DNA from: Rhizobacter sp.
GTDB taxonomy: Bacteria; Pseudomonadota; Gammaproteobacteria; Burkholderiales; Burkholderiaceae_C
NCBI GenBank assembly: GCA_025350965.1
Contig: JANXWV010000033.1
Span: 1-54,811, forward strand
Direction: 5' to 3'
Length of the DNA stretch: 54,811 nucleotides
Shown in pieces: positions 25,821 to 36,833 of the stretch. Below the pieces are notes generated by a model. That model was not told the DNA's origin and ran no database searches. It saw only the letters and a list, made by a program, of their open reading frames with translations. Made by a program: the position numbers and the translations under genes. Numbering within the stretch: the stretch's first letter is position 1; every line of letters begins with the position of its first letter.

Positions 25821-26402
25821 TCACTCTGAAAGTGCTTTTTCGATCCGTCGATCGGGAAGGAACCACATCAACGCCACCATCACAAGCAACCCGCCGGCCA
25901 GCAGCGAGTTGACGAACGCCAGCGGGATGGCCACCACGTACGCCGCGAGACTGACCTTGCCCTTGATATCGCTGCCCATCGCCTTGGCCACAGCCGAATC
26001 CGGCCCGTTCACCGCGATCAGCCGGTAGGCCAGGATGGTGTACGCGACGGCGCACATCGCCAGGTCGAAGGCGTAGACCGCCACCGTCATCGGCGCAAAG
26101 TGGTTCTCGCCCATCCAGCCGGTGGCGAAAGGCATCAACGACAGCCAGAACATCAGGTGCAGGTTGGCAAGCAAGACCCCGCCACTGACGCTTTTGATGG
26201 CGTGGAACATGTGGTGGTGGTTGTTCCAGTAGATGCCCACATTCGCGAAGCTCAGCACGTAGCTCAAGAACACCGGCCAGAGCTTGCCGAGGTCGGCGAG
26301 TTCGGGGCCGTGCGGCACCTTGAGCTCGAGCACCATGATCGTGATGATGATTGCGATCACGCCGTCGCTGAACGCCTCGATCCGGCTCTTGCCCATCGCC
26401 AT
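25821..26402 (-). CDS. TMEM175-family (DUF1211) membrane protein, putative potassium channel
   Basis: A 193-residue, about six-helix membrane protein. The first helix has the family hallmark FSDG ([20 protein letters not shown]), which in characterised bacterial TMEM175 proteins lines a K+-permeable pore of a tetramer. [16 protein letters not shown] and an Asn/Pro-rich end are family-like. It lies between dnaK and dnaJ, 94 bases after dnaK and 10 before dnaJ, on the same strand, so it should share heat-shock transcription. That insertion is unusual. Start may be ATG 26402 or 26396. Ion selectivity is inferred from the family only. Confidence 0.85.
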   Translation of the reverse strand: MAMGKSRIEAFSDGVIAIIITIMVLELKVPHGPELADLGKLWPVFLSYVLSFANVGIYWNNHHHMFHAIKSVSGGVLLANLHLMFWLSLMPFATGWMGENHFAPMTVAVYAFDLAMCAVAYTILAYRLIAVNGPDSAVAKAMGSDIKGKVSLAAYVVAIPLAFVNSLLAGGLLVMVALMWFLPDRRIEKALSE

Positions 26403-26426
26403 GCTGTTCGGTACCTGTGCGGTTTG

Positions 26427-26476
26427 AACGAAAGAAGCCGGCGCACGCCAAGACCGAGGTCTCGTGATGCGCCGGC
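26427..26476 (-). terminator. Hairpin with T-rich tail between dnaK and the channel gene
   Basis: On the minus strand a 9-bp stem, GCCGGCGCA and TGCGCCGGC (26476-26468 and 26445-26437), encloses a second small stem (AGAC with GTCT). It is followed by a T-rich TTCTTTCGTT (26436-26427). Lying 21 bases after the dnaK stop, it resembles a weak terminator or mRNA-stabilising structure that would make dnaK more abundant than the two downstream genes. The T-run is interrupted, so read-through is likely. Confidence 0.45.
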
Positions 26477-26496
26477 GGCGTGTGTCGCTTCGAAGG

Positions 26497-28443
<1,947 letters not shown>

Positions 28444-28539
28444 GATGATCACTCCTCAGAAACGAATAAAGTTGTTCTTAACGTGTGGATAAGCTGTGCG
28501 GTTTCAAGCGAATGCTGTGCACAAACTACGGCACACCCT

Positions 28540-29106
28540 TCAAGCGGCGCCAGTCACCGTCACGAGCGCGGGTCGCAGTACGCGGTCCGAAATCAGGTAG
28601 CCCTTCTGCAGCACTGCGACCACGGTGTTGGGCTCTTGCGACGAGTCGGCGGGCGGGGGTACGACGCTGATCGCCTGATGCTGGTGCGGGTCGAACCTGG
28701 CGCCGGCAGCCGGGTTGATTTCGAGCACCTTGTTGCGCTCCAGCGCGCTCACCAGCTGGCGCAGCGTGGCATGCACGCCTTCGAGCATTTGCGCGGGGGT
28801 GGCGTCGGGCAATGCGATGGCGGCTTCCAGGCTGTCCTTGACGGGCAGCAAGCTGTCAGCGAAGCCCTCGAGCGCGTACTTGCGCGCCTTGCTCACCTCG
28901 TCGTCGGCGCGGCGGCGCGCGTTCTCGGCCTCGGCCTTGGCGCGCAGGTAGGCGTCTGCCACTTCCGCGTGCCGCGCCTCCAGTTCGGTGAGCTTTTGCT
29001 GCAAGTCAACCGCTTCCGTGGGAGAGGCAGCGTCTGCCGGATTGGTGGCTGCATTGGGGGCCGCTTGCGGATCAGGACTCATGGGGTCTTTGTCGGTGTG
29101 GGACAT
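28540..29106 (-). CDS. grpE: Nucleotide exchange factor GrpE
   Basis: A 188-residue co-chaperone that releases ADP from DnaK. The N-terminus is a disordered Ala/Pro/Asp-rich region; a long coiled coil (about 32-85, with [23 protein letters not shown]) is followed by [12 protein letters not shown] and the beta-domain segment [15 protein letters not shown] ending [19 protein letters not shown]. It is the first gene of the grpE-dnaK-channel-dnaJ operon and has a strong sigma-32 promoter just upstream. Length is typical. Confidence 0.97.
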   Translation of the reverse strand: MSHTDKDPMSPDPQAAPNAATNPADAASPTEAVDLQQKLTELEARHAEVADAYLRAKAEAENARRRADDEVSKARKYALEGFADSLLPVKDSLEAAIALPDATPAQMLEGVHATLRQLVSALERNKVLEINPAAGARFDPHQHQAISVVPPPADSSQEPNTVVAVLQKGYLISDRVLRPALVTVTGAA

Positions 29107-29132
29107 GGTCGTCAGGGCGTTCTAGGCAACGC

Positions 29133-29160
29133 ATATGGGGTGATGGCCTTTCGGTTCAAG
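29133..29160 (-). promoter_or_regulatory. Sigma-32 (RpoH) heat-shock promoter of grpE-dnaK-dnaJ
   Basis: On the minus strand CTTGAA (29160-29155), a 14-nt spacer and CCCCATAT (29140-29133) match the RpoH consensus almost exactly. It lies 27 bases before the grpE start. No CIRCE repeat (TTAGCACTC and its complement) is present, so HrcA control is not indicated. The promoter is divergent from the pseudogene on the other strand. Confidence 0.88.
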
Positions 29161-29244
29161 AGGGAATTCGCGTGCTCGTTGCTTGAACTGTGCAGGTGGG
29201 TGGCGTGAATGGACAATCGGTTTCGATCAGCGCTGGGCTCGCCA

Positions 29245-29735
29245 ATGAACCGTTGACGTTTCCTGGCCTTGATGGCCGCTGCCATGGCATCCGGCTTCGC
29301 CAGCCCAGCCCGATAGCGCGGCCGCGTGGCTTGACGACACATGGCTCGACACCCGCCGCCAGCGCGCGTTGCCGGTGCGCGTGCGTTGGCCGATCGGTGT
29401 TGGCCCCTGCGGCTTGGTCTTTCATTCACACGCCCTGGGCGGGAGCGACGCTGTGACCGACACCACAGCCCACCCCCGCTTCGGCACCATCGAGCGGCCG
29501 TTCCTGTGCATCACCGGCACACGTGACGATGCAATGATCGTTGGCGACGCCACGAATGCCACGAATGCCACGCGGCGAGGCGGGGGCCGGGGCGCGTCAA
29601 CCCGCACACCATGCGCTGGTGGCGCGTGTCACCACCGACTGGTGGCTGGCTGAATTGACCGACGCTGCGACAGCGCGTGCCCGCTTGGCCGCGCCAGTGG
29701 GTTTGGCAAGTGGCGATGTGTGGGAGCAGGGCTGA
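29245..29735 (+). pseudogene. Decayed Tat-exported alpha/beta hydrolase
   Basis: Pieces of one protein appear in order in three frames. The first is a Tat-like signal, MNR-stop-RFLALMAAAMASGF, with a TGA in the twin-arginine position (29254-29256) and a second stop soon after. Then, in another frame, come WLDDTWLDTRRQRALPVRV, HSHALGGSD and RFGTIERPFLCITGTRDD. A third frame gives HALVARVTTDWWLAELTDA, ending DVWEQG-stop at 29735. These match the start, the strand after the nucleophile, and the end of dienelactone-hydrolase-like enzymes. The middle, with the GxSxG serine, is deleted. A doubled 9-bp AATGCCACG stretch near 29560 may mark a break. This fills most of the 680 bases between hslR and grpE. 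Confidence 0.62.
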
Positions 29736-29785
29736 AAGCCCAACGGCGTTGAGCGGCGGCAGGTGTTGGTGCCCGCCGACCGAGG

Positions 29786-30211
29786 TCATTTGACCTCGTC
29801 GACCGAAGCGCTCCAGCGGTTCCAGTCAGCCAGCTCGCGGCGGTTGCGCTTGGTCGGTCGGCCTTGCTCGAAGCTCAAGGCTGGGTCGGCGTTGACACGG
29901 CGCTCCAGCGCCTGCTGGGTCCGCAGTGCGACGCTCTCGGCAGTCTCGTCGTATAGCGTCTGCGCTGCTTCTGCGCCGCCACGCTGGCCGCTCACGACGA
30001 GCACGACAATGGTTCGCGACACATGCCCTTGGCGCAGCCCGATCCGGTCGGCCATGCGCACTTCGCGCGAGGCCTTGGCCACTTGGCCGTTCACGCTGAC
30101 GCGGCCCTTGGCGATCTCTTCGGCAGACAAACTGCGGGTCTTGAAGAAGCGGGCTGCCCACAGCCACTTGTCGAGTCGCACTCGGTCGGCGGTGGTGGTC
30201 GTGCTGTTCAT
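29786..30211 (-). CDS. hslR: Heat-shock protein Hsp15-type S4 RNA-binding protein
   Basis: A 141-residue protein with an S4 domain at the N-terminus: VRLDKWLWAARFFKTRSLSAE, then GRVSVNGQVAKASREVRMAD. The E. coli homologue Hsp15 binds 50S subunits carrying nascent chains after aborted translation. The C-terminus is basic (RPTKRNRRELADWNRW). It follows hemH by 17 bases and lies between hemH and grpE, the normal order in Burkholderiales. A separate heat-shock promoter was not seen before it. Confidence 0.93.
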   Translation of the reverse strand: MNSTTTTADRVRLDKWLWAARFFKTRSLSAEEIAKGRVSVNGQVAKASREVRMADRIGLRQGHVSRTIVVLVVSGQRGGAEAAQTLYDETAESVALRTQQALERRVNADPALSFEQGRPTKRNRRELADWNRWSASVDEVK

Positions 30212-30228
30212 GGAAAGTGGGGGCGCGC

Positions 30229-31320
30229 TCAGGTCACCGCGCCGCGCTCCTTTGCGCGGCTGCGTTGAAGGTCGAGCGCGTGTGCGTCCGGGCCGGGAGC
30301 GGTCGGCCAGCCCTGCAAGTGCTTGATGGCCAAGGCTGCCAGCCCGGCCATCCATTCGTGCTGGTCGTTCAGACACGGGATGAAATGGAACGCTTCGCCG
30401 CCGTTGTGCAGGAAGGCCTCGCGCGCTTCCTGGTCGATCTCTTCCAGTGTTTCGAGGTTGTCCGAGGTGAAGCCCGGGCACATCACATCGACGCGTTTGA
30501 CGCCCGTGCGTGCCATCTCGATCAGTGTGGGCTCGGTGTAGGGCTGCAGCCACTCGGCGCGGCCGAGGCGGCTCTGGAATGTGACGACAACCTGCTCGGG
30601 CTTGATGCGCAACTGCTCGGTCAGGAGCCGCGCTGTTTTCAGGCACTCGCAGTGGTACGGGTCGCCGAGCGTGAGGGTGCGCTTGGGCACGCCGTGGAAG
30701 CTGAGCACCAGCTTGTCGGGGCGGCCGCTGGTCATCCAGTGGTCGCTCACGCGCTTGGCGAGGGCGGCGATGTAGGCTGGATCGTCGTGGTAGTGGTTCA
30801 CAAACCGCAACTCGGGGAGAAGGCGCACCTGCTGGCCCCAGGCGTACACGGCGTCGCAGATGCTGGCCGTGGTAGTGGCCGAGTACTGCGGGTACAGCGG
30901 CAGGATCAGGATGCGTGTGCAACGCTGAGCCTTCATCTCGCTCAGCACCGAGGAAATGGACGGGCTGCCGTAGCGCATGGCCCAGCGCACCACCACCGGG
31001 TGCCCGCGCTCGCCGAGGTAACCCGCCAACAGCTTGGCCTGTTTGTCGGTCCACACGGTGAGCGGCGAACCCTCGGGTGTCCAGATGCTGGCGTACTTGG
31101 CTGCCGATTGTTTGGGCCTCACGCGAAGCACCAGGCCGTGCAGGATCAGCATCCAGAGCAGGCGGGGCACCTCTACCACGCGGCGGTCGCTGAGGAATTC
31201 CTTGAGGAAGCGCCGCACAGCCGGCGTGGTCGGTGCGTCGGGCGTGCCCAGGTTGCACAGCAGGATGCCAGTGCGCTCGGGAGTGCCGTGGGTGAACGGA
31301 GGCTCGTTGGCGAAGGTCAT
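30229..31320 (-). CDS. hemH: Ferrochelatase
   Basis: A 363-residue ferrochelatase that inserts Fe(II) into protoporphyrin IX, the last step of haem synthesis. It has LLCNLGTPDAPT, the catalytic His in LVLSFHGVPKRT, and the Glu pair in FTSDNLETLEEI; QYSATTTASI is another signature. No C-terminal transmembrane helix or Cys cluster for an Fe-S centre is seen. Its ATG overlaps the stop of the upstream cyclase gene by four bases, so the two are translationally coupled. Confidence 0.96.
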   Translation of the reverse strand: MTFANEPPFTHGTPERTGILLCNLGTPDAPTTPAVRRFLKEFLSDRRVVEVPRLLWMLILHGLVLRVRPKQSAAKYASIWTPEGSPLTVWTDKQAKLLAGYLGERGHPVVVRWAMRYGSPSISSVLSEMKAQRCTRILILPLYPQYSATTTASICDAVYAWGQQVRLLPELRFVNHYHDDPAYIAALAKRVSDHWMTSGRPDKLVLSFHGVPKRTLTLGDPYHCECLKTARLLTEQLRIKPEQVVVTFQSRLGRAEWLQPYTEPTLIEMARTGVKRVDVMCPGFTSDNLETLEEIDQEAREAFLHNGGEAFHFIPCLNDQHEWMAGLAALAIKHLQGWPTAPGPDAHALDLQRSRAKERGAVT

Positions 31321-32312
31321 CGAGGGCCCGGGGCGTCGAACTCGGGCGGAACGTCGCGGTGCGTGTCCACGAACTTCATGATCTCGAACCGCACGCTCGG
31401 GTTGGCAGTGTTCATGGGCGAGGCGTCATTCGGGGCCGCGCCGAGACCGATCATGCCGCTGCCGTGCAGTGTGCAGGTCCCGCGCCGCAGCGTGATGACT
31501 TCGGGGTCGTGGTCGAAGCGCACGTAGGTACCGTTGTAGCTGAGGTCGCTCAACTCGAAGGTGCCGCCGTGCCAGGCGATGCGCGCATGCGAACGAGAGA
31601 CACGGGTGTCGTCGATGATGTAGGTCGCTTGCGGGCTGCGGCCGAGGATCACCGGCAAGCTGGTACCGGCATAGATGCGGTTCAGGTCCTGCCAGATCAG
31701 GCGGATGCCTTCAGGCTCGACGGCCACCGGAGCGATGTCGCCGAACGCAGTGGCTGCGGTATCGCCAAAGCGCCTGGGCGCTTCGAGCAGGAACACATGC
31801 ACTGGCTCGACACGGCCGCGCAACTGCAGTTTGTCGAGGCTGCGGAAGTTTCGCTGCTGCTCGGGTTCCAGCCGCGTCAGCACCTCGGCGGTGGCGAGCG
31901 TTTCGTTGTCGCCCGCATGGTCGAGCAGACGAGCGGCCACGTTGACGGCGTCCCCGAAGACGTCGGCCTGCATCTGCACCACCTCACCGTGCGCCAGGCC
32001 GACCTGCAGCTTGAGCGGCACGCTGCGCCCGCGCGTGCCGGGTCCACCATCGGCCGGCGTACCGATGCGCTCCATCGACTCGTGCATATCGTCGGACGCG
32101 TCGACTGCGTACATCGGTGAATGGAAGGTCGCCATCAGCCCGTCGCCGAGTGTTTTGACAACATGCCCGTGGTGGTTGGCAACGACGCGAGCGAGAAGTG
32201 CGACGCTGCGTGACACCACGGCTGTCGCGTCACTGTTACCCAGCGTTTCGTACATCGCCGTGCTGCCGCGAAGGTCGGCAAACAGCACCGTGCGTTCGAC
32301 GAGCTGGGTCAT
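31317..32312 (-). CDS. Class III adenylate cyclase fused to an FHA domain
   Basis: A 331-residue protein. The N-terminal cyclase domain has all six expected residues for an adenylate cyclase: Asp13 and Asp57 (metal), Lys53 and Asp117 (adenine selection), Asn124 and Arg128 (transition state), in TVLFADLRGST, VVKTLGDGLM and FGDAVNVAARL. The C-terminal part (about 215-300) is a forkhead-associated domain with ILGRSPQATYIIDDTRVSRSH and LSYNGTYVRF, a phosphothreonine reader. It would thus make cAMP under control of a phospho-signal. It has no membrane segment. It overlaps hemH by 4 bases; the link with haem synthesis is unexplained. Confidence 0.88.
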   Translation of the reverse strand: MTQLVERTVLFADLRGSTAMYETLGNSDATAVVSRSVALLARVVANHHGHVVKTLGDGLMATFHSPMYAVDASDDMHESMERIGTPADGGPGTRGRSVPLKLQVGLAHGEVVQMQADVFGDAVNVAARLLDHAGDNETLATAEVLTRLEPEQQRNFRSLDKLQLRGRVEPVHVFLLEAPRRFGDTAATAFGDIAPVAVEPEGIRLIWQDLNRIYAGTSLPVILGRSPQATYIIDDTRVSRSHARIAWHGGTFELSDLSYNGTYVRFDHDPEVITLRRGTCTLHGSGMIGLGAAPNDASPMNTANPSVRFEIMKFVDTHRDVPPEFDAPGPR

Positions 32313-32373
32313 GCGGGCGTACTGCGGCGAGGCATGCGAACGAGTTTATCTGCTGCCTGCGGCCGCCTTCGCG

Positions 32374-34578
<2,205 letters not shown>

Positions 34579-34854
34579 GCAAATCCTCGGGTGGTAGAGG
34601 CCAGACAGGCTCTTGACCCACTGGCGGAACCTGCTGCAATGGGCAGATGGGTGCTCAATGGGCTTGAGGCAAGGCAAGCCGGTATGCAAATCGGCTCGGT
34701 GCCGATGTCAGGCGTGCCAGCTCGGGTGAACATTTGGGGTGCAGCCCTTGCGGGAAATGTTGGCCTTTGAACCACGTCGAAGGTACCCTGGGTCAGAGGG
34801 TGGCCGGGGCCCGGAGGTGCTGCTGTCACGCTTGGCACACGTTGTCAACTGAGG

Positions 34855-34884
34855 ATTATACATCGCGACGTGCCGGTTTGCCAG
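34855..34884 (-). promoter_or_regulatory. Candidate sigma-70 promoter in the rpoD leader region
   Basis: On the minus strand CTGGCA (34884-34879), 18-nt spacer and a perfect TATAAT (34860-34855) lie between dnaG and rpoD. From here the transcript would carry an unusually long leader of about 270 bases before the rpoD ATG. The rest of this 400-base gap (34579-34978) shows no gene that I recognise. Confidence 0.5.
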
Positions 34885-34978
34885 CTCGTCGCCTCACCCG
34901 GGCTCGCCGGTTTGGCTCTTTGCGCCGGTGTGGCGTGCAGCGAACCGCTTCGCGCCGCTGTGCGGTGCCGCCCACCGC

Positions 34979-36820
34979 TCAGGGCTTCAGGCGTTTGCGC
35001 AAATCCATCAGTTCGCGGCTGCGGCGCTGGGTATCGGGGGAGTGCACGCCCGACTCGAACAGCAGCTTCAGCTCGTCATCGACCGCCTGCAAACGCAGCT
35101 TGCCGACGACCAGCGCCAATTCCTGCGCGAGGTCGGTTTGCGCTTCGGGGTCGTGGAAGGTGGCGATGCGCGCCAGCACCGCGCCGCCTTCGCCGGATTC
35201 GTTCGCGCGCGCGCGCAAGTCGTCGAGCAATGCGGCCGGCGCCATCGCGCCATGCTCGTGAACGGCGCGTTCGATGCTGCCGAAAAACGTGTCGTAGGGC
35301 GCTGCATGCGAGGCCAGGATGTCATGAGACTCGCCGTCCAGTGCGGCCCACATCTCGCAGCGGTGCAGAAGCAACCACACCGCGCGGTCGAGCAGGTTGG
35401 CGCTGCTGTGGTTGACACGGCTGCGCCGAGCGCTGGGGCGCGGCGTGGATCCGGCACCAGCGCCGGTACCAGCGCCGGCACTGCGCTCGCCGCGGGCATT
35501 GCTGCGCCCCGCGCCGCCCCACAGCCCGCGCAGTTCGCCGGCGTCCATGCGCCCCAGCACAGCCAGATCGCCGAGCATCTGGCTCTTCAGCGTGCCGTCG
35601 GGCAGGGCGGCCCACAGCGGCTTCGCATTCGCCAGCATGTGGGCCCGGCCCTCGGCGGTGTCCAGGTCGAGCCCGGCGCTGGCGGCTTCACCGATTTGGC
35701 GCGACAAGGGCACGGCCTGGGCGACGCACTGCTCGAACGCTGCGGCGCCGAGTTCGCGCACGTAGGAGTCGGGGTCGTGTTCGGCGGGCAGGAACAGGAA
35801 GCGCACCGTGCGCGTGTCCGTGGCCAGTGGCAGGCAGGCTTCCAGCGCCTTGCCCGCTGCGCGGCGGCCGGCGGCGTCGCCGTCGAAGCTGAACACCACC
35901 GAGTCGGTGAAGCGAAACAGCTTCTGAACGTGTTCGGCCGTGCACGCGGTGCCCAGCGTAGCCACCGCGTTGCCGAAGCCCGCCTGAGTGAGTGCGACGA
36001 CGTCCATGTAGCCCTCGACCACGAGCGCATAGCCGCGCTGGCGAATCGCAACGCGCCCTTCAAACAGGCCATACAGCTCGCGCCCCTTGCTGAACACCGG
36101 CGTTTCCGGCGAGTTCAGGTACTTCGGCTCGCCACGGTCAAGCACCCGGCCACCGAAGCCGATCACGTCGCCCTGCACCGAGCGGATCGGGAACATGATG
36201 CGGTCGCGGAAACGGTCGTAGCGTTTGCCGTCCGTCTCGGCGCCTGATTCCGCCGGCTGGTGGATGACCATGCCGCTGTCTTCGAGCAGGGGGTCGTCGT
36301 AGCTCGGGAACACGCTGGCCAGGCTGCGCCAACCTTCGGGCGCATAGCCCAGGCCGAACGCTTGTGCCACCTCGCCGCTCAGGCCGCGGCCTTTCAGGTA
36401 GTCGACCGCGCGCGGGCTGGCCTTGAGTTGCTTGCGGTAGTTGTCGGCGCACTTCAGCAGCACATCGCTCAACGTGATCCGGCGCTGCTTCTGAGCGACG
36501 GCCTGTTCGCGCTCGGCCGGCGAGAGGTCTTCGTCCGGCACGCTGAGGCCGACCTGCTGCGCGAGGTCTTTCACCGCGTCGATGAAGGTCATGCCGCTGT
36601 ACTCCGTGAGGAAGCGGATGGCGTCGCCATTCGCACCACAACCGAAGCAGTGATAGAACTGCTTGCTCGGGCTCACGGTGAAGCTCGGCGACTTCTCGGC
36701 GTGGAACGGGCACAGGCCGCTGAGGTTGGCGCCGCCCTTCTTGAGCTGCACGTGGCGGCCAACCACTTCGACGATATCGACACGCGACAACAGGTCGTGC
36801 AGGAAGCTGGGCGGGATCAC
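34979..36820 (-). CDS. dnaG: DNA primase DnaG
   Basis: A 613-residue primase that makes RNA primers at replication forks. The zinc ribbon has Cys37, His40, Cys58 and Cys61 (LCPFHAEKSP, YHCFGCGANG). The Toprim RNA polymerase core follows: RDRIMFPIRSVQGDVIGFGG, VVEGYMDVVAL, FSFDGDAAGRRAA. The C-terminal helicase-binding domain is helical and preceded by a Gly/Ala/Arg linker (about 445-475). The gene is 13 bases after the GGDEF-EAL gene and precedes rpoD, the core of the macromolecular-synthesis operon; rpsU is absent. Confidence 0.97.
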   Translation of the reverse strand: MIPPSFLHDLLSRVDIVEVVGRHVQLKKGGANLSGLCPFHAEKSPSFTVSPSKQFYHCFGCGANGDAIRFLTEYSGMTFIDAVKDLAQQVGLSVPDEDLSPAEREQAVAQKQRRITLSDVLLKCADNYRKQLKASPRAVDYLKGRGLSGEVAQAFGLGYAPEGWRSLASVFPSYDDPLLEDSGMVIHQPAESGAETDGKRYDRFRDRIMFPIRSVQGDVIGFGGRVLDRGEPKYLNSPETPVFSKGRELYGLFEGRVAIRQRGYALVVEGYMDVVALTQAGFGNAVATLGTACTAEHVQKLFRFTDSVVFSFDGDAAGRRAAGKALEACLPLATDTRTVRFLFLPAEHDPDSYVRELGAAAFEQCVAQAVPLSRQIGEAASAGLDLDTAEGRAHMLANAKPLWAALPDGTLKSQMLGDLAVLGRMDAGELRGLWGGAGRSNARGERSAGAGTGAGAGSTPRPSARRSRVNHSSANLLDRAVWLLLHRCEMWAALDGESHDILASHAAPYDTFFGSIERAVHEHGAMAPAALLDDLRARANESGEGGAVLARIATFHDPEAQTDLAQELALVVGKLRLQAVDDELKLLFESGVHSPDTQRRSRELMDLRKRLKP

Positions 36821-36833
36821 CGCACGAGTCTAA

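Noticed and set aside
23387-25912. An 841-codon plus-strand frame antisense to the receiver-TPR gene and dnaJ
   Set aside because: A GC-driven shadow; no domains, and both genes on the minus strand are secure.
29107-29245. CIRCE operator upstream of grpE
   Set aside because: No TTAGCACTC or complementary half site was found; only the sigma-32 promoter is supported.
34579-34978. tRNA gene in the dnaG-rpoD gap
   Set aside because: A GGTTCAAA-like stretch was seen, but no cloverleaf with acceptor stem or CCA end can be drawn around it.
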